Source: BOG-908 sp964244695 | GTDB taxonomy: Bacteria > Pseudomonadota > Alphaproteobacteria > Acetobacterales > Acetobacteraceae | Direction of reading: 5' to 3' | Length of the DNA stretch: 26,406 bases | Assembly (NCBI GenBank): GCA_964244695.1 | Contig: CAXTJZ010000025.1 | Coordinates: forward strand, 1 to 26,406 | In this document: piece by piece, positions 1 to 6,483 of the stretch | Numbering within the stretch: position 1 is the first letter of the stretch | Layout of the letters: the number at the start of each line of letters is the position of its first letter | The notes under the pieces: generated by a model | Database searches by the model: none | Told to the model about the DNA's origin: nothing | What the model saw: the letters and a program-made list of their open reading frames with translations, nothing else | Program-made: the position numbers and the translations under genes

Positions 1-2
1 AT

Positions 3-98
3 GCAGCAACTGACGTACGCGGCTGTAATCTTGCATTCCGGCACGATGCCATGGACCGGGCGCCCTCGGATAATGCCTTATCTGCATTGGGGCATTAG
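3..98 (+). CDS. C-terminal end of an unidentified gene (partial)
   Basis: The frame starting at base 3 is open from the window edge to a TAG at 96-98, and encodes about 31 residues ending in NALSALGH. The stop lies 3 nt before an intergenic palindromic element, exactly where stop codons of the confidently identified genes lie relative to other copies, and this is the main reason to believe it. The stretch RGCNLAFRHDAM faintly recalls the C-terminal part of family 2/7 glycosyltransferases, but the fragment is too short to name. The first frame is also open here, but it runs straight through the repeat and is not credible. Confidence 0.4.
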   Translation, partial: AATDVRGCNLAFRHDAMDRAPSDNALSALGH

Positions 99-101
99 GA
101 A

Positions 102-235
102 GGAAGCAAGGCCTTCTTTTTTGAAAAAAAGAAGAAAAAAAACTTTTGCTCCCTGTCGGCGGCTGACCAAGAGGCGCGCGACAGCGGAGTCAAAGTTTTT
201 TGGTCCTTTTTTTCAAAAAAGGACTACTGTCTTCC
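102..235. repeat. Intergenic palindromic element, copy 1
   Basis: Full copy between the partial gene and the LysR gene. The left arm carries the CTTC(T)6GA(A)7GAAG hairpin followed by an A-tract and CTTTTGCTCC. The right arm carries the alternative stem GTCC/GGAC, so the two arms are of different types. The core is the short CTGTCG/CGACAG class. A GC-rich stem flanked by A-tract and T-tract in mirror order fits a bidirectional intrinsic terminator. Confidence 0.85.
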
Positions 236-260
236 TTCCTACGCCGTATGCTCCCCGCCC

Positions 261-1175
261 ATGGTCACCTTTGACAGGCGCTGGCTGCCGCTAAACGCCT
301 TGCGCGCCTTCGATGCAGTCGGCCGCCACCTCAGCTTCACCGCCGCCGCCAGCACGCTCAACGTTTCCCAAAGCGCGGTCAGCCGGCACGTGATAGGCCT
401 CGAAGCCCTGCTGGGCCTGCCTTTGTTCGAGCGCCGCCCGCAATCGCTCGCACTCACCAAGGCCGGCACTGCATTGCTGCCCATCGTGCGCGGCGCGTTC
501 GACCGCATCGAGCAGGCGCTGAACGACGTGGTGCGCGACGGCGGTGGCGTGCGTACGCTGCGCCTGCAACTGCCGCCCTCCTTTGCGCAGAAACTGGCCT
601 TGCCCATTCTGCAGGGCTTCCGGCGGGAGTTCCCGGACATCTTCGTCGACTTCTCCAGCGTGGGCTGGACAGGCGCGCCGCGGACAGAGACCGATGCCGC
701 GGTGATCTATGACAAGCGCCGCACCGGGGTCGCCGTCTCCGACCTTCTCTGGATGTCGCGCGTGACGCCGGGGTGCAGCCCAAGCCTTGCGGCGTCCCAG
801 GCGGGCAAGTCCTTGACTCAGTTCGTGGCGGACAACGAACTGCTGCACGTGAAGCTGGAGGGCGAGCCGCCCGGTCTGATATGGGACGCGTTCTCGCGGC
901 ATTTCGACCTGGGGGCGCGCACCAGCCGCGGGCTGGCGTTCGACACCGCGGCATTGGCCGCGCAATACGCGGCCGGCGGCGAGGGGGTGATGCTGCTGGA
1001 CGTGGATTTGTTCGCCCGCGACATCGCCGAGGGCGTGCTGGTGACGCCGTTCGCCGAGACGTTTGAGGATGGGTATGGATATTTCCTGAACCTGGCGGCG
1101 GAAGACCTGGCCGATCCGGTGATTTCCGTGTTCCGGTCCTGGATGATTCGGAACTTCGCGCGCGGTGAGCGGTGA
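261..1175 (+). CDS. LysR-type transcriptional regulator (GcvA-like)
   Basis: A 304-residue protein, the usual length for LysR regulators. Residues about 6-66 form the winged helix-turn-helix (LNALRAFDAVGRHLSFTAAA, then SQSAVSRHVIGLE and LFERR), followed by a two-lobed effector-binding domain from about residue 90. Starting with PLNALRAFDAVGRH is typical of the GcvA-like subgroup. The ATG at 261 is the natural start because the HTH begins a few residues later; an ATG at 248 is out of frame. No strong Shine-Dalgarno is visible, and the start lies only about 25 bp after the preceding palindromic element. It is followed in the same direction by a PhnD-like binding protein gene, which may be its target; this is inferred from position only. 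The effector is unknown. Confidence 0.9.
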   Translation: MVTFDRRWLPLNALRAFDAVGRHLSFTAAASTLNVSQSAVSRHVIGLEALLGLPLFERRPQSLALTKAGTALLPIVRGAFDRIEQALNDVVRDGGGVRTLRLQLPPSFAQKLALPILQGFRREFPDIFVDFSSVGWTGAPRTETDAAVIYDKRRTGVAVSDLLWMSRVTPGCSPSLAASQAGKSLTQFVADNELLHVKLEGEPPGLIWDAFSRHFDLGARTSRGLAFDTAALAAQYAAGGEGVMLLDVDLFARDIAEGVLVTPFAETFEDGYGYFLNLAAEDLADPVISVFRSWMIRNFARGER

Positions 1176-1177
1176 AA

Positions 1178-1329
1178 GGAAGCAAGGCCTTCTTTTTTGA
1201 AAAAAAGAAGCAAGAAACCTTTACTTCCCCGCTGCACTCAGGACGGTTCTGGTTTTGCAGACACGCGCCCGGGCAACTGCGGGGGGCAAAAGTTTTTTGG
1301 TCGTTTTCTGAAAAAAAGGACTGCTTGCC
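1178..1329. repeat. Intergenic palindromic element, copy 2
   Basis: Starts 2 nt after the LysR stop codon and ends at the start codon of the next gene. The left arm is the CTTC/GAAG type; the right arm is a partly decayed GTCC/GGAC type. It has the long core class. This core aligns with the core of copy 11 only in reverse complement (shared CTGGTTT.GCA and GACACGCG blocks), showing that the core can lie in either orientation. Confidence 0.85.
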
Positions 1330-2136
1330 TTGAGCCTTGCGACGCTCCCCATGTACGACCTGCCGGAGTTGCGCGGGGCCACCGATGCGCTCTGGGCCGC
1401 CATCGCGGTGCGGTTGCAGGACCGGGGTGTGGCGGCGCCGCAGACTTTGTTACGCGGCACCGATCTCGCCGCGATGTGGACCGATCACCGGCTGCTGCTG
1501 GGGCAGACCTGCGGTTATCCGCTGGTAACCAGCCTGGCCGGCAAGGTGGCCGTGGTAACGACGCCGGCTTACCTGGCGGAAGGGTGCGACGGTGCGCTCT
1601 ATCGCAGCGCCGTGGTTGTTCGCGCCGCCGACAGCGCCGGCAGCCTCGCGAACCTATGCGGACGGCGCTGCGCGGTGAACGATGCGGCCTCCAACAGCGG
1701 CATGAACGTGCTGCGTGCCGCGGTCGCGCCGCTGGCGAACGGCGCCACACGCTTCTTCGCGGAAACCATCATGACAGGCGCGCACGCTGCCAGCATGACG
1801 GCGGTAGCGGAAGGGCGCGCCGACGTTGCGGCAATCGACTGCGTCACGTGGGCGCACCTGCAACGCTGGCGGCCAGAGACGGCCGGCAAACTGCGCGTGC
1901 TAGCCTGGACGGAGGCGACACCTGGACTGCCGCTGATCACCGCGGCCGCAACATCCGACGAAACACGAAGCGCGCTCGCCGGCGCGCTGGACGATTTGGC
2001 CGCGGACCCTGCGCTGGCGGAAACGCGCGCGGCGTTGCTGCTTGGCGGCTTCGTGCGGGTTGCTGCTGAGGCGTATGAGCGGATACTTGAGCTTGAGCGC
2101 GGCGCGGTTGCCGCCGGGTATCCGGTTTTGCAGTAA
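1330..2136 (+). CDS. PhnD/SsuA-like substrate-binding protein, apparently cytosolic
   Basis: A 268-residue protein resembling the phosphate/phosphonate (PhnD/SsuA/transferrin-fold) solute-binding family. Visible family features include the early LRGAT segment, GQTCGYPLV, the hinge region with LCGRRCAVNDAASNSGMNVLR, and TGAHAASMTAVAEGRADVAAIDCVTW. The family normally donates ligand to an ABC permease in the periplasm. Here there is no signal peptide, and none can be hidden: an in-frame TGA at 1309-1311 closes the frame just upstream. The start is therefore TTG 1330 (AAGGA about 10 nt upstream, inside the repeat) or ATG 1351. No ABC permease or ATPase is nearby. It may act as a ligand sensor or enzyme-like protein; the ligand cannot be told from sequence. 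Confidence 0.75.
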   Translation: MSLATLPMYDLPELRGATDALWAAIAVRLQDRGVAAPQTLLRGTDLAAMWTDHRLLLGQTCGYPLVTSLAGKVAVVTTPAYLAEGCDGALYRSAVVVRAADSAGSLANLCGRRCAVNDAASNSGMNVLRAAVAPLANGATRFFAETIMTGAHAASMTAVAEGRADVAAIDCVTWAHLQRWRPETAGKLRVLAWTEATPGLPLITAAATSDETRSALAGALDDLAADPALAETRAALLLGGFVRVAAEAYERILELERGAVAAGYPVLQ

Positions 2137-2138
2137 GA

Positions 2139-2293
2139 GGAAGCAAGGCCTTCTTTTTTGAAAAAAAGAAGCAAAAAACTTTGCTTCCCCGCATACGCAG
2201 CAGCCGGCTGCTCCAGGAAACACCGAAGCGGCGGACCAGCGGAGAAGCAAAAGTTTTTTGCTTCTTTTTTTCAAAAAAGAAGGCCTTCCTTGC
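2139..2293. repeat. Intergenic palindromic element, copy 3
   Basis: Starts 2 nt after the stop of the PhnD-like gene. Both arms are the CTTC/GAAG type, so the arms are near-perfect reverse complements. The core is the second long class, sharing CCCCGCAT, GCAGCAGC and ACCGAAGCG with copy 9. The right end contains AAGAAGG and TTG, which appear to serve as ribosome-binding site and start codon of the next gene. Confidence 0.87.
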
Positions 2294-3528
2294 CCGACTC
2301 TCAACCAAACCCAGGCGTCCTGATAGCAGGCGCCGGCCAAGCCGCCGGCGAACTCGCGATACGCCTGCGTCAGGCCGGCTACACGGGCTCTGTCACCCTG
2401 GTCGGGTCCGAACAGCACCTCCCCTACCAGCGGCCACCGCTCTCCAAAGCGTTCCTCTCCGGCCACGTCACCTCGGCGGACCTGCTGCTTCGGCCGGACG
2501 CGGCCTATGCCAAGGCGGACATCACCTTCATCGGTGGCACCCAGGTGACACGGCTGGACCTGGCGCGGCACAGCGTGGCGCTCTCGGACGGGCGCGCGCT
2601 GGAGTACCGCAAGCTGGTGCTGGCGACAGGCGGGCACGCGCGCCGCCTGTCCTGCCCCGGCGCCGAGCTGGACGGCGTGCACGTGCTGCGCACCATCGAT
2701 GACGTGCTGGCGTTGCGGACGCGTCTTACGCCTGGTGCGCGGCTGGTGATTGTCGGTGGCGGTTATATCGGGCTGGAAGTGGCCTCCGTCGCCGTACAGC
2801 ACGGTCTCTCCGTCACGGTGCTCGAGGCGGCGCCGCGCCTGCTGGCCCGCGTCACCGGGCCGGAGATGTCCGCGTTCTATGAGGGCGTGCACAGCGCGGC
2901 GGGTGTGGACGTCCAGACGGGCGTCAGCCTGGCGGCACTTCTGCCGGACGCGCGCCGCGCCGGACATGTCGGCGCCGCGCAGCTTACGGATGGCAGGTGT
3001 TTCGCCGCGGACTTCGTGCTGGCCGGTATCGGCCTGATCCCGAACACGGCCCTGGCCGAAGCGGCCGGCCTGCCCGTTGGCAACGGCATCTTGGTGGACG
3101 AATACTGCCGCACGCCGGAGCCGGACGTGCTGGCGATCGGCGACTGCGCCAACCATCCGAACCCGCTGCTGGGCCGACGGGTGCGGCTGGAATCCGTGCC
3201 GAACGCGATCGAGCAGGCGCGTGTGGCGGCCGAGACGATATGCGGCCGGCTGAAACCGTATGCGGCGATCCCGTGGTTCTGGTCCGACCAATACGACCTG
3301 AAGCTGCAGGCGGTGGGGCTCGCGGAGGGCCACGACGCCACGGTGCTGCGGGGCGTGATGGCGGAGCGGGCGTTCAGCCTGTTCTATTTGCGGGACGGCG
3401 TGGTGATTGCGGCAGATTCGGTGAACCGCCCGGCGGAGTTCATGGCGGCCAAGCGGCTGGTGGGGGCGGCGTTGGCGCCGGAGGTGCTGGCGGATGTCTC
3501 CCGGCCCTTGAAGGAGCTGGTCAAGTAA
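2290..3528 (+). CDS. FAD-dependent ferredoxin reductase-type oxidoreductase
   Basis: A 412-residue flavoprotein of the ferredoxin/putidaredoxin/rubredoxin-NAD reductase group. It has an N-terminal FAD Rossmann motif GAGQAAG (residues 14-20), PYQRPPLSK (about 40-50), the NAD(P)-binding motif VGGGYIGLE (about 154-162), the second FAD motif with AIGDCANHP (about 282-290), and a C-terminal reductase domain with WFWSDQYDLKLQ. These enzymes pass electrons from NAD(P)H to a small iron-sulfur protein serving an oxygenase or P450. No such partner lies beside it; the only ferredoxin-like gene in the window is 12 kb away. The TTG at 2290 fits best: AAGAAGG sits 6 nt upstream and the Rossmann motif follows at once. 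Upstream codons in frame belong to the repeat. The convergent neighbour is a di-iron desaturase, a class that also needs electrons, but a link is speculative. Confidence 0.88.
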   Translation: MPDSQPNPGVLIAGAGQAAGELAIRLRQAGYTGSVTLVGSEQHLPYQRPPLSKAFLSGHVTSADLLLRPDAAYAKADITFIGGTQVTRLDLARHSVALSDGRALEYRKLVLATGGHARRLSCPGAELDGVHVLRTIDDVLALRTRLTPGARLVIVGGGYIGLEVASVAVQHGLSVTVLEAAPRLLARVTGPEMSAFYEGVHSAAGVDVQTGVSLAALLPDARRAGHVGAAQLTDGRCFAADFVLAGIGLIPNTALAEAAGLPVGNGILVDEYCRTPEPDVLAIGDCANHPNPLLGRRVRLESVPNAIEQARVAAETICGRLKPYAAIPWFWSDQYDLKLQAVGLAEGHDATVLRGVMAERAFSLFYLRDGVVIAADSVNRPAEFMAAKRLVGAALAPEVLADVSRPLKELVK

Positions 3529-3663
3529 GGAAGCAAGCAGTCCCTTTTGAAAAAAGGACCAAAAAACTTTTGCTCCGCTGTCGCGCGCCTGTCCGTCATC
3601 CGCCGACAGGGAGCAAAAGTTTTTTGCTTCTTTTTTTCAAAAAAGAAGGCCCTCCTTGCTTCC
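3529..3663. repeat. Intergenic palindromic element, copy 4
   Basis: Starts directly after the reductase stop codon, with no spacer, and ends in CTTGCTTCC. The left arm is the GTCC/GGAC type and the right arm the CTTC/GAAG type. The short core has CTGTCG/CGACAG, with the left half of one subtype (CTCCGCTGTCGCG) and the right half of another (GCCGACAGGGAG). It lies between convergent genes and its right arm overlaps the coding end of the desaturase gene. Confidence 0.87.
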
Positions 3664-4569
3664 AACCGGATGCGGCCCAGGATGATGCGGCTTCCACGCA
3701 TACTGGCGCGCCACGTCCCGATAGCCGCGGTAGAGCGGCCCATGCCACGACTCCAATAGACCGGCACGCGCCTGACGCCACTGCGCGGGCAGGGCATACC
3801 ACGGCACATGCGGGCGCTCGTGATGCAGCACGTGCAGGTTGTTGTTGAGGAACAGCAAGCCGAGCAGGCCGGCGCGTTCGACCACCGCCGTGCGGTCCCG
3901 CGGCCGCTCCGCCGCGCGGTGTTCCGCCAGCGAGCGTATCATGATCAGCGCCGTACCAGGATAGACGAAGCAGAGGGCGTAGGCGGCGACGCCGATGTGA
4001 CAGACGCTGCAGACCCAGGCGAGAACGAGGCAGATGCCGGCCGCGTGGCCCAGCCAGTCCCGCCACGGTGCTTGGCCGGAGGGCAGCAGGGCGGCCTGCC
4101 GCAGCCAGAATGCGGAGATGGTACGTGCCGGCCCGACCACCACCCGGCCCACGGCCGTGTTGCACACCAGATGCGTCCAGCGACGCGCGCGGCCGGCCCG
4201 CGCCCAGGCGTCCGGCGTCACATAGGTGCTCTCTGGGTCCTCCAGCGGATCGGTCAGGTGTTCGGCGCGGTGGTGGCGCAGATGTGCCTCACGGTAGAGC
4301 GAATAGGGTAGCCAGAGGTTCAGCGGCGGCGCGGCCAGGGCGGCGTTGACCCGCTCGTGGCGTGTCGGGTGGCCGTGGATCAGCTCATGTTGCAGGGACA
4401 TGTGCCAGGCGCATAGCCAGGCCCCCAAGGGCATTAGTGCCCAGACAGGCAGCGCGTGCCAATACCAGGTGAGCGCCAGCCATCCCCCGTAGATGGTGAA
4501 CACGAGCGCCCAGGTCGGCGTCTCCCGTAAGCGCAACCAACCCCACGCTCCTTCGCTCCACTGCCGCAT
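3637..4569 (-). CDS. Membrane-bound fatty acid desaturase-family protein
   Basis: A 310-residue membrane protein with the three histidine boxes of the integral-membrane di-iron desaturase/hydroxylase superfamily: HELIHGH (61-67), HLRHH (96-100) and HVLHH (246-250), plus LAEHR (214-218). Hydrophobic segments lie at about 22-55 and 178-210. The family inserts double bonds or hydroxyls into lipid chains using O2 and an electron donor; the substrate cannot be assigned. The ATG at 4569 has AGGAAGG about 7 nt upstream. The frame ends inside the neighbouring palindromic element, so the last residues (GSKEGLLF) are encoded by the repeat, suggesting the native stop was lost. It is transcribed divergently from an XRE-type regulator that may control it. 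Confidence 0.85.
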   Translation of the reverse strand: MRQWSEGAWGWLRLRETPTWALVFTIYGGWLALTWYWHALPVWALMPLGAWLCAWHMSLQHELIHGHPTRHERVNAALAAPPLNLWLPYSLYREAHLRHHRAEHLTDPLEDPESTYVTPDAWARAGRARRWTHLVCNTAVGRVVVGPARTISAFWLRQAALLPSGQAPWRDWLGHAAGICLVLAWVCSVCHIGVAAYALCFVYPGTALIMIRSLAEHRAAERPRDRTAVVERAGLLGLLFLNNNLHVLHHERPHVPWYALPAQWRQARAGLLESWHGPLYRGYRDVARQYAWKPHHPGPHPVGSKEGLLF

Positions 4570-4656
4570 GCCGTGCCTTCCTGAGGCGGGCGAGATTGCC
4601 CCCGGAGACCGTTATGCACCCGTTACGGACTCGGGCGCCTGCTGCGTACGTGCAGA

Positions 4657-4669
4657 AAACGCTGCGTTT
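4657..4669. promoter_or_regulatory. Inverted repeat AAACGC-T-GCGTTT in a divergent promoter region
   Basis: A perfect 6-bp inverted repeat around one base, in the 177-bp gap between the divergent desaturase and XRE-regulator genes. It is followed at once by a second, imperfect dyad, TTTGTGCGCAAA (4667-4678). Position and form suit an operator for the adjacent regulator. This is inferred from symmetry alone. Confidence 0.35.
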
Positions 4670-4690
4670 GTGCGCAAAGCACGGCAGGCA

Positions 4691-4720
4691 TTGTGTTGCC
4701 ACAGCATTTGCTGTTAATAT
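4691..4720 (+). promoter_or_regulatory. Putative promoter of the XRE regulator with an operator-like dyad
   Basis: A sigma70-like pair is visible: TTGTGT (4691-4696), an 18-nt spacer, and TAATAT (4715-4720), about 26 nt before the regulator's ATG. The spacer holds a perfect dyad, ACAGCATTTGCTGT (4701-4714), abutting the -10 box. A repressor bound there would block polymerase, so autoregulation by the encoded HTH protein is plausible. The -35 match is weak. Confidence 0.45.
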
Positions 4721-4746
4721 GCAGCACTCCTGACGAGTGCCCTGCC

Positions 4747-5616
4747 ATGCCGCCGGCCCACGAGGCGCTAGACAGAAGAGAGATCCTGCCGCGCTTCCAG
4801 CAGCGGCTGCGCCAGGTGCTGTCGCGCTCCGAGCTCAGCCAGACGGATTTCGCCCGCGCCGCGGGCATAGACCGCAGCACGCTCTCCCAGCTGCTGGCCG
4901 CCGGCGCCGACCGGCTGCCACGCGTGGAATCCATCGCCGCCATCGCGCAGATCGGCAACGTGTCGCTCGATTGGCTGCTCGGCCTCAGCCAGGGCGACAA
5001 GCCGGACGCCGGCATGGTGGACGAGAGCCTGCAGATCGAACGCGACGCGCCGAGCCCGCTCGACGAACGCCTGTTGCGCTGGCATACGGAGGCCGCTGGC
5101 TACCGCATACGCCATATCCCCACCACGTTTCCGGATCTGCTGAAAACCGATGCTGTGATCGAGCACGAGTACGGCCACTACGTGACGCTCAGCCCGCGCC
5201 GGCAGATCGGCATCACCCAGTCCCGCCTGGAATACCTGCGTCAGCCGGAGACGGAGATAGAATGCTGCACCAGCCTGCAAATTTTCGAAGCGCTTGCACG
5301 CGGTGAGGACGTGTGGCGGGCGCTGCCGCTACGCGTGCGCCGCGCGCAGCTCGAACAGGTGGTGGCCCTGTGCGACGAGCTCTATCCGCGCTTCCGGCTG
5401 TTCCTGTATGACAGGAAACGCCTGTTTTCCGTGCCGTTCACCGTGTTCGGGCCGATGCGCGCGGCGATCTACCTGGGGCAGACGTATTTCGTGTTCCAAT
5501 CGACCGACCACATACGCGCGCTGACGCGGCATTTCGACCAGATCGTGCGGGGGGCTTCTGTCCAACCTACTGAAATTGGGGGGTTTTTGCAGGGGTTGCT
5601 CAAGCGAAGCGGGTAG
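4747..5616 (+). CDS. XRE-family helix-turn-helix transcriptional regulator
   Basis: A 289-residue protein with an N-terminal Cro/C1-type HTH at about residues 15-80 (SELSQTDFARAAGIDRSTLS, then a long helix ending in SLDWLLGLSQ). A conserved-looking C-terminal region of about 200 residues, containing FLYDRKRLFSVPFTVFGPMR and YFVFQSTDHIRAL, may sense a ligand or dimerise; I do not recognise it. The ATG at 4747 is chosen because the HTH begins soon after and a promoter-like sequence with TAATAT lies 26 nt upstream; an earlier in-frame start at 4693 would fall inside that promoter. It diverges from the desaturase gene, and the shared gap has two dyads. Control of the desaturase and of itself is an inference. 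Its stop codon directly abuts palindromic element copy 5. Confidence 0.82.
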   Translation: MPPAHEALDRREILPRFQQRLRQVLSRSELSQTDFARAAGIDRSTLSQLLAAGADRLPRVESIAAIAQIGNVSLDWLLGLSQGDKPDAGMVDESLQIERDAPSPLDERLLRWHTEAAGYRIRHIPTTFPDLLKTDAVIEHEYGHYVTLSPRRQIGITQSRLEYLRQPETEIECCTSLQIFEALARGEDVWRALPLRVRRAQLEQVVALCDELYPRFRLFLYDRKRLFSVPFTVFGPMRAAIYLGQTYFVFQSTDHIRALTRHFDQIVRGASVQPTEIGGFLQGLLKRSG

Positions 5617-5794
5617 AAAGAAAGCAGTCCTTTTTTGGAAAAAAGGACCAAAAAACTTTTACTTCCCCGGTGGCATTCGGCGTATTTTCTAATCCTGCAA
5701 CGACTAGTGTTGCAGAACCAGCGCGCGCCGTGATGCAGGCGTCAGGAGCAAAAGTTTTTTGCTTCTTTTTTTCAAAAAAGAAGGCCTTGCTTCT
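5617..5794. repeat. Intergenic palindromic element, copy 5
   Basis: Fills the whole gap between convergent genes: it begins right after the XRE-regulator TAG and ends right before the (reverse-strand) stop of the YceI-family gene. The left arm is the GTCC/GGAC type, the right arm CTTC/GAAG. The long core includes an extra hairpin, CTGCAAC-N7-GTTGCAG, and shares a GTGT..TGC.RAACCAGC block with copy 11. Confidence 0.87.
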
Positions 5795-6421
5795 CTACCC
5801 CCTCTCAAACGCCGCAGAAATCATCAACGTCACATCATCGCTAACCAGAGGCACATACTTCGTCACACCGAAATCGCTACGCTTCACCGTCCCGCTCAAC
5901 TGGAACCCGACCGTCTCCTTGTGGTCCAGGATGTTCACGCCGGCGCCCACGAAGGTGGCGTGCAGCGTGACCGGCTTGGCGACACCGTGCAGAGTCAGCG
6001 TGCCGGCGACGTCTGCCGTGGTGGGACCGGTGGACGTCACGGTCTGGGAGCGGAAAACCATGGTTGGGTAACGCGCGGCATCCAGCCAATCGGCGGATTT
6101 CAGCTCGCCGTCCAGCTTGGGGCTGGTGGTGGATACGGAGGCGATAGGCACCGATATGCTGACGGCCATGGCGGAGGGTCTGTCCGGCACGACAGAGAGG
6201 CTGCCGCTGACGCCGGAGAAGTTGCCGTAGTAGTGGGTGAAGCCGAGATGCAGGACGCTGAACAGCACCTGCGTGTGGGTGGGGTCCACGGCGTAGGTGC
6301 CTGGCTGCACCTTTGACGGATCGTGGATGGTGGGCGGCGCGGCGGCGGCCAGGAGCTGTGCGCAGGCCGGCAGAAGCAGGGCGGCGGCGCTCAACGCCGG
6401 CAGTGCGATGTATCTGTTCAT
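5795..6421 (-). CDS. YceI-family exported protein (polyisoprenoid-binding lipocalin-like)
   Basis: A 208-residue protein. Residues 1-28 form a signal peptide (MNRYIALPALSAAALLLPAC...), with a possible lipobox LPAC at about 17-20, so it may be a lipoprotein; simple cleavage after the Ala-rich stretch is the alternative. The rest matches the YceI fold: GTYAVDPTHTQVLFSVLHLGFTHYYGNFSGVSG near the start, the ADWLDAARYPTMVFRS motif, LTLHGVAKPVTL, and GFQLSGTVKRSDFGVTKYVPLVSDDV near the end. YceI proteins are periplasmic beta-barrels that bind isoprenoid or amphiphilic molecules; the ligand here is unknown. It diverges from proA across a 62-bp gap. The stop codon abuts palindromic element copy 5. 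Confidence 0.9.
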   Translation of the reverse strand: MNRYIALPALSAAALLLPACAQLLAAAAPPTIHDPSKVQPGTYAVDPTHTQVLFSVLHLGFTHYYGNFSGVSGSLSVVPDRPSAMAVSISVPIASVSTTSPKLDGELKSADWLDAARYPTMVFRSQTVTSTGPTTADVAGTLTLHGVAKPVTLHATFVGAGVNILDHKETVGFQLSGTVKRSDFGVTKYVPLVSDDVTLMISAAFERG

Positions 6422-6446
6422 GGCGATCTTTGTCCCACCGTGGATT

Positions 6447-6476
6447 TTGCCAAGGTGGTGCGCCTGGCGGTACGAT
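6447..6476 (+). promoter_or_regulatory. Putative proA promoter placing +1 at the start codon
   Basis: TTGCCA (6447-6452), an 18-nt spacer and TACGAT (6471-6476) form a fair sigma70-like promoter. Seven nt separate the -10 box from the ATG at 6484, so transcription would begin at or next to the A of the start codon, giving a leaderless mRNA. No Shine-Dalgarno is visible before 6484, which agrees. Inference only. Confidence 0.4.
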
Positions 6477-6483
6477 GCGAGGC

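Noticed and set aside
2158..2289. N-terminal extension of the reductase and of other genes into the repeats
   Set aside because: Residues such as KKRSKKL and KVFCFFFSKKK are translations of the repeat arms and recur before unrelated genes; they are artefacts of open frames through AT-rich arms.
1900..3333. Long reverse-strand open frame (477 codons)
   Set aside because: Antisense to the PhnD-like gene and the reductase and crosses a palindromic element; residues are Arg/Gln/His-rich shadow composition with no family motif.
2290..4569. Reductase and desaturase as one electron-transfer system
   Set aside because: They are convergent and separated by a terminator-like element, and no ferredoxin or rubredoxin lies between them; proximity alone is too weak.
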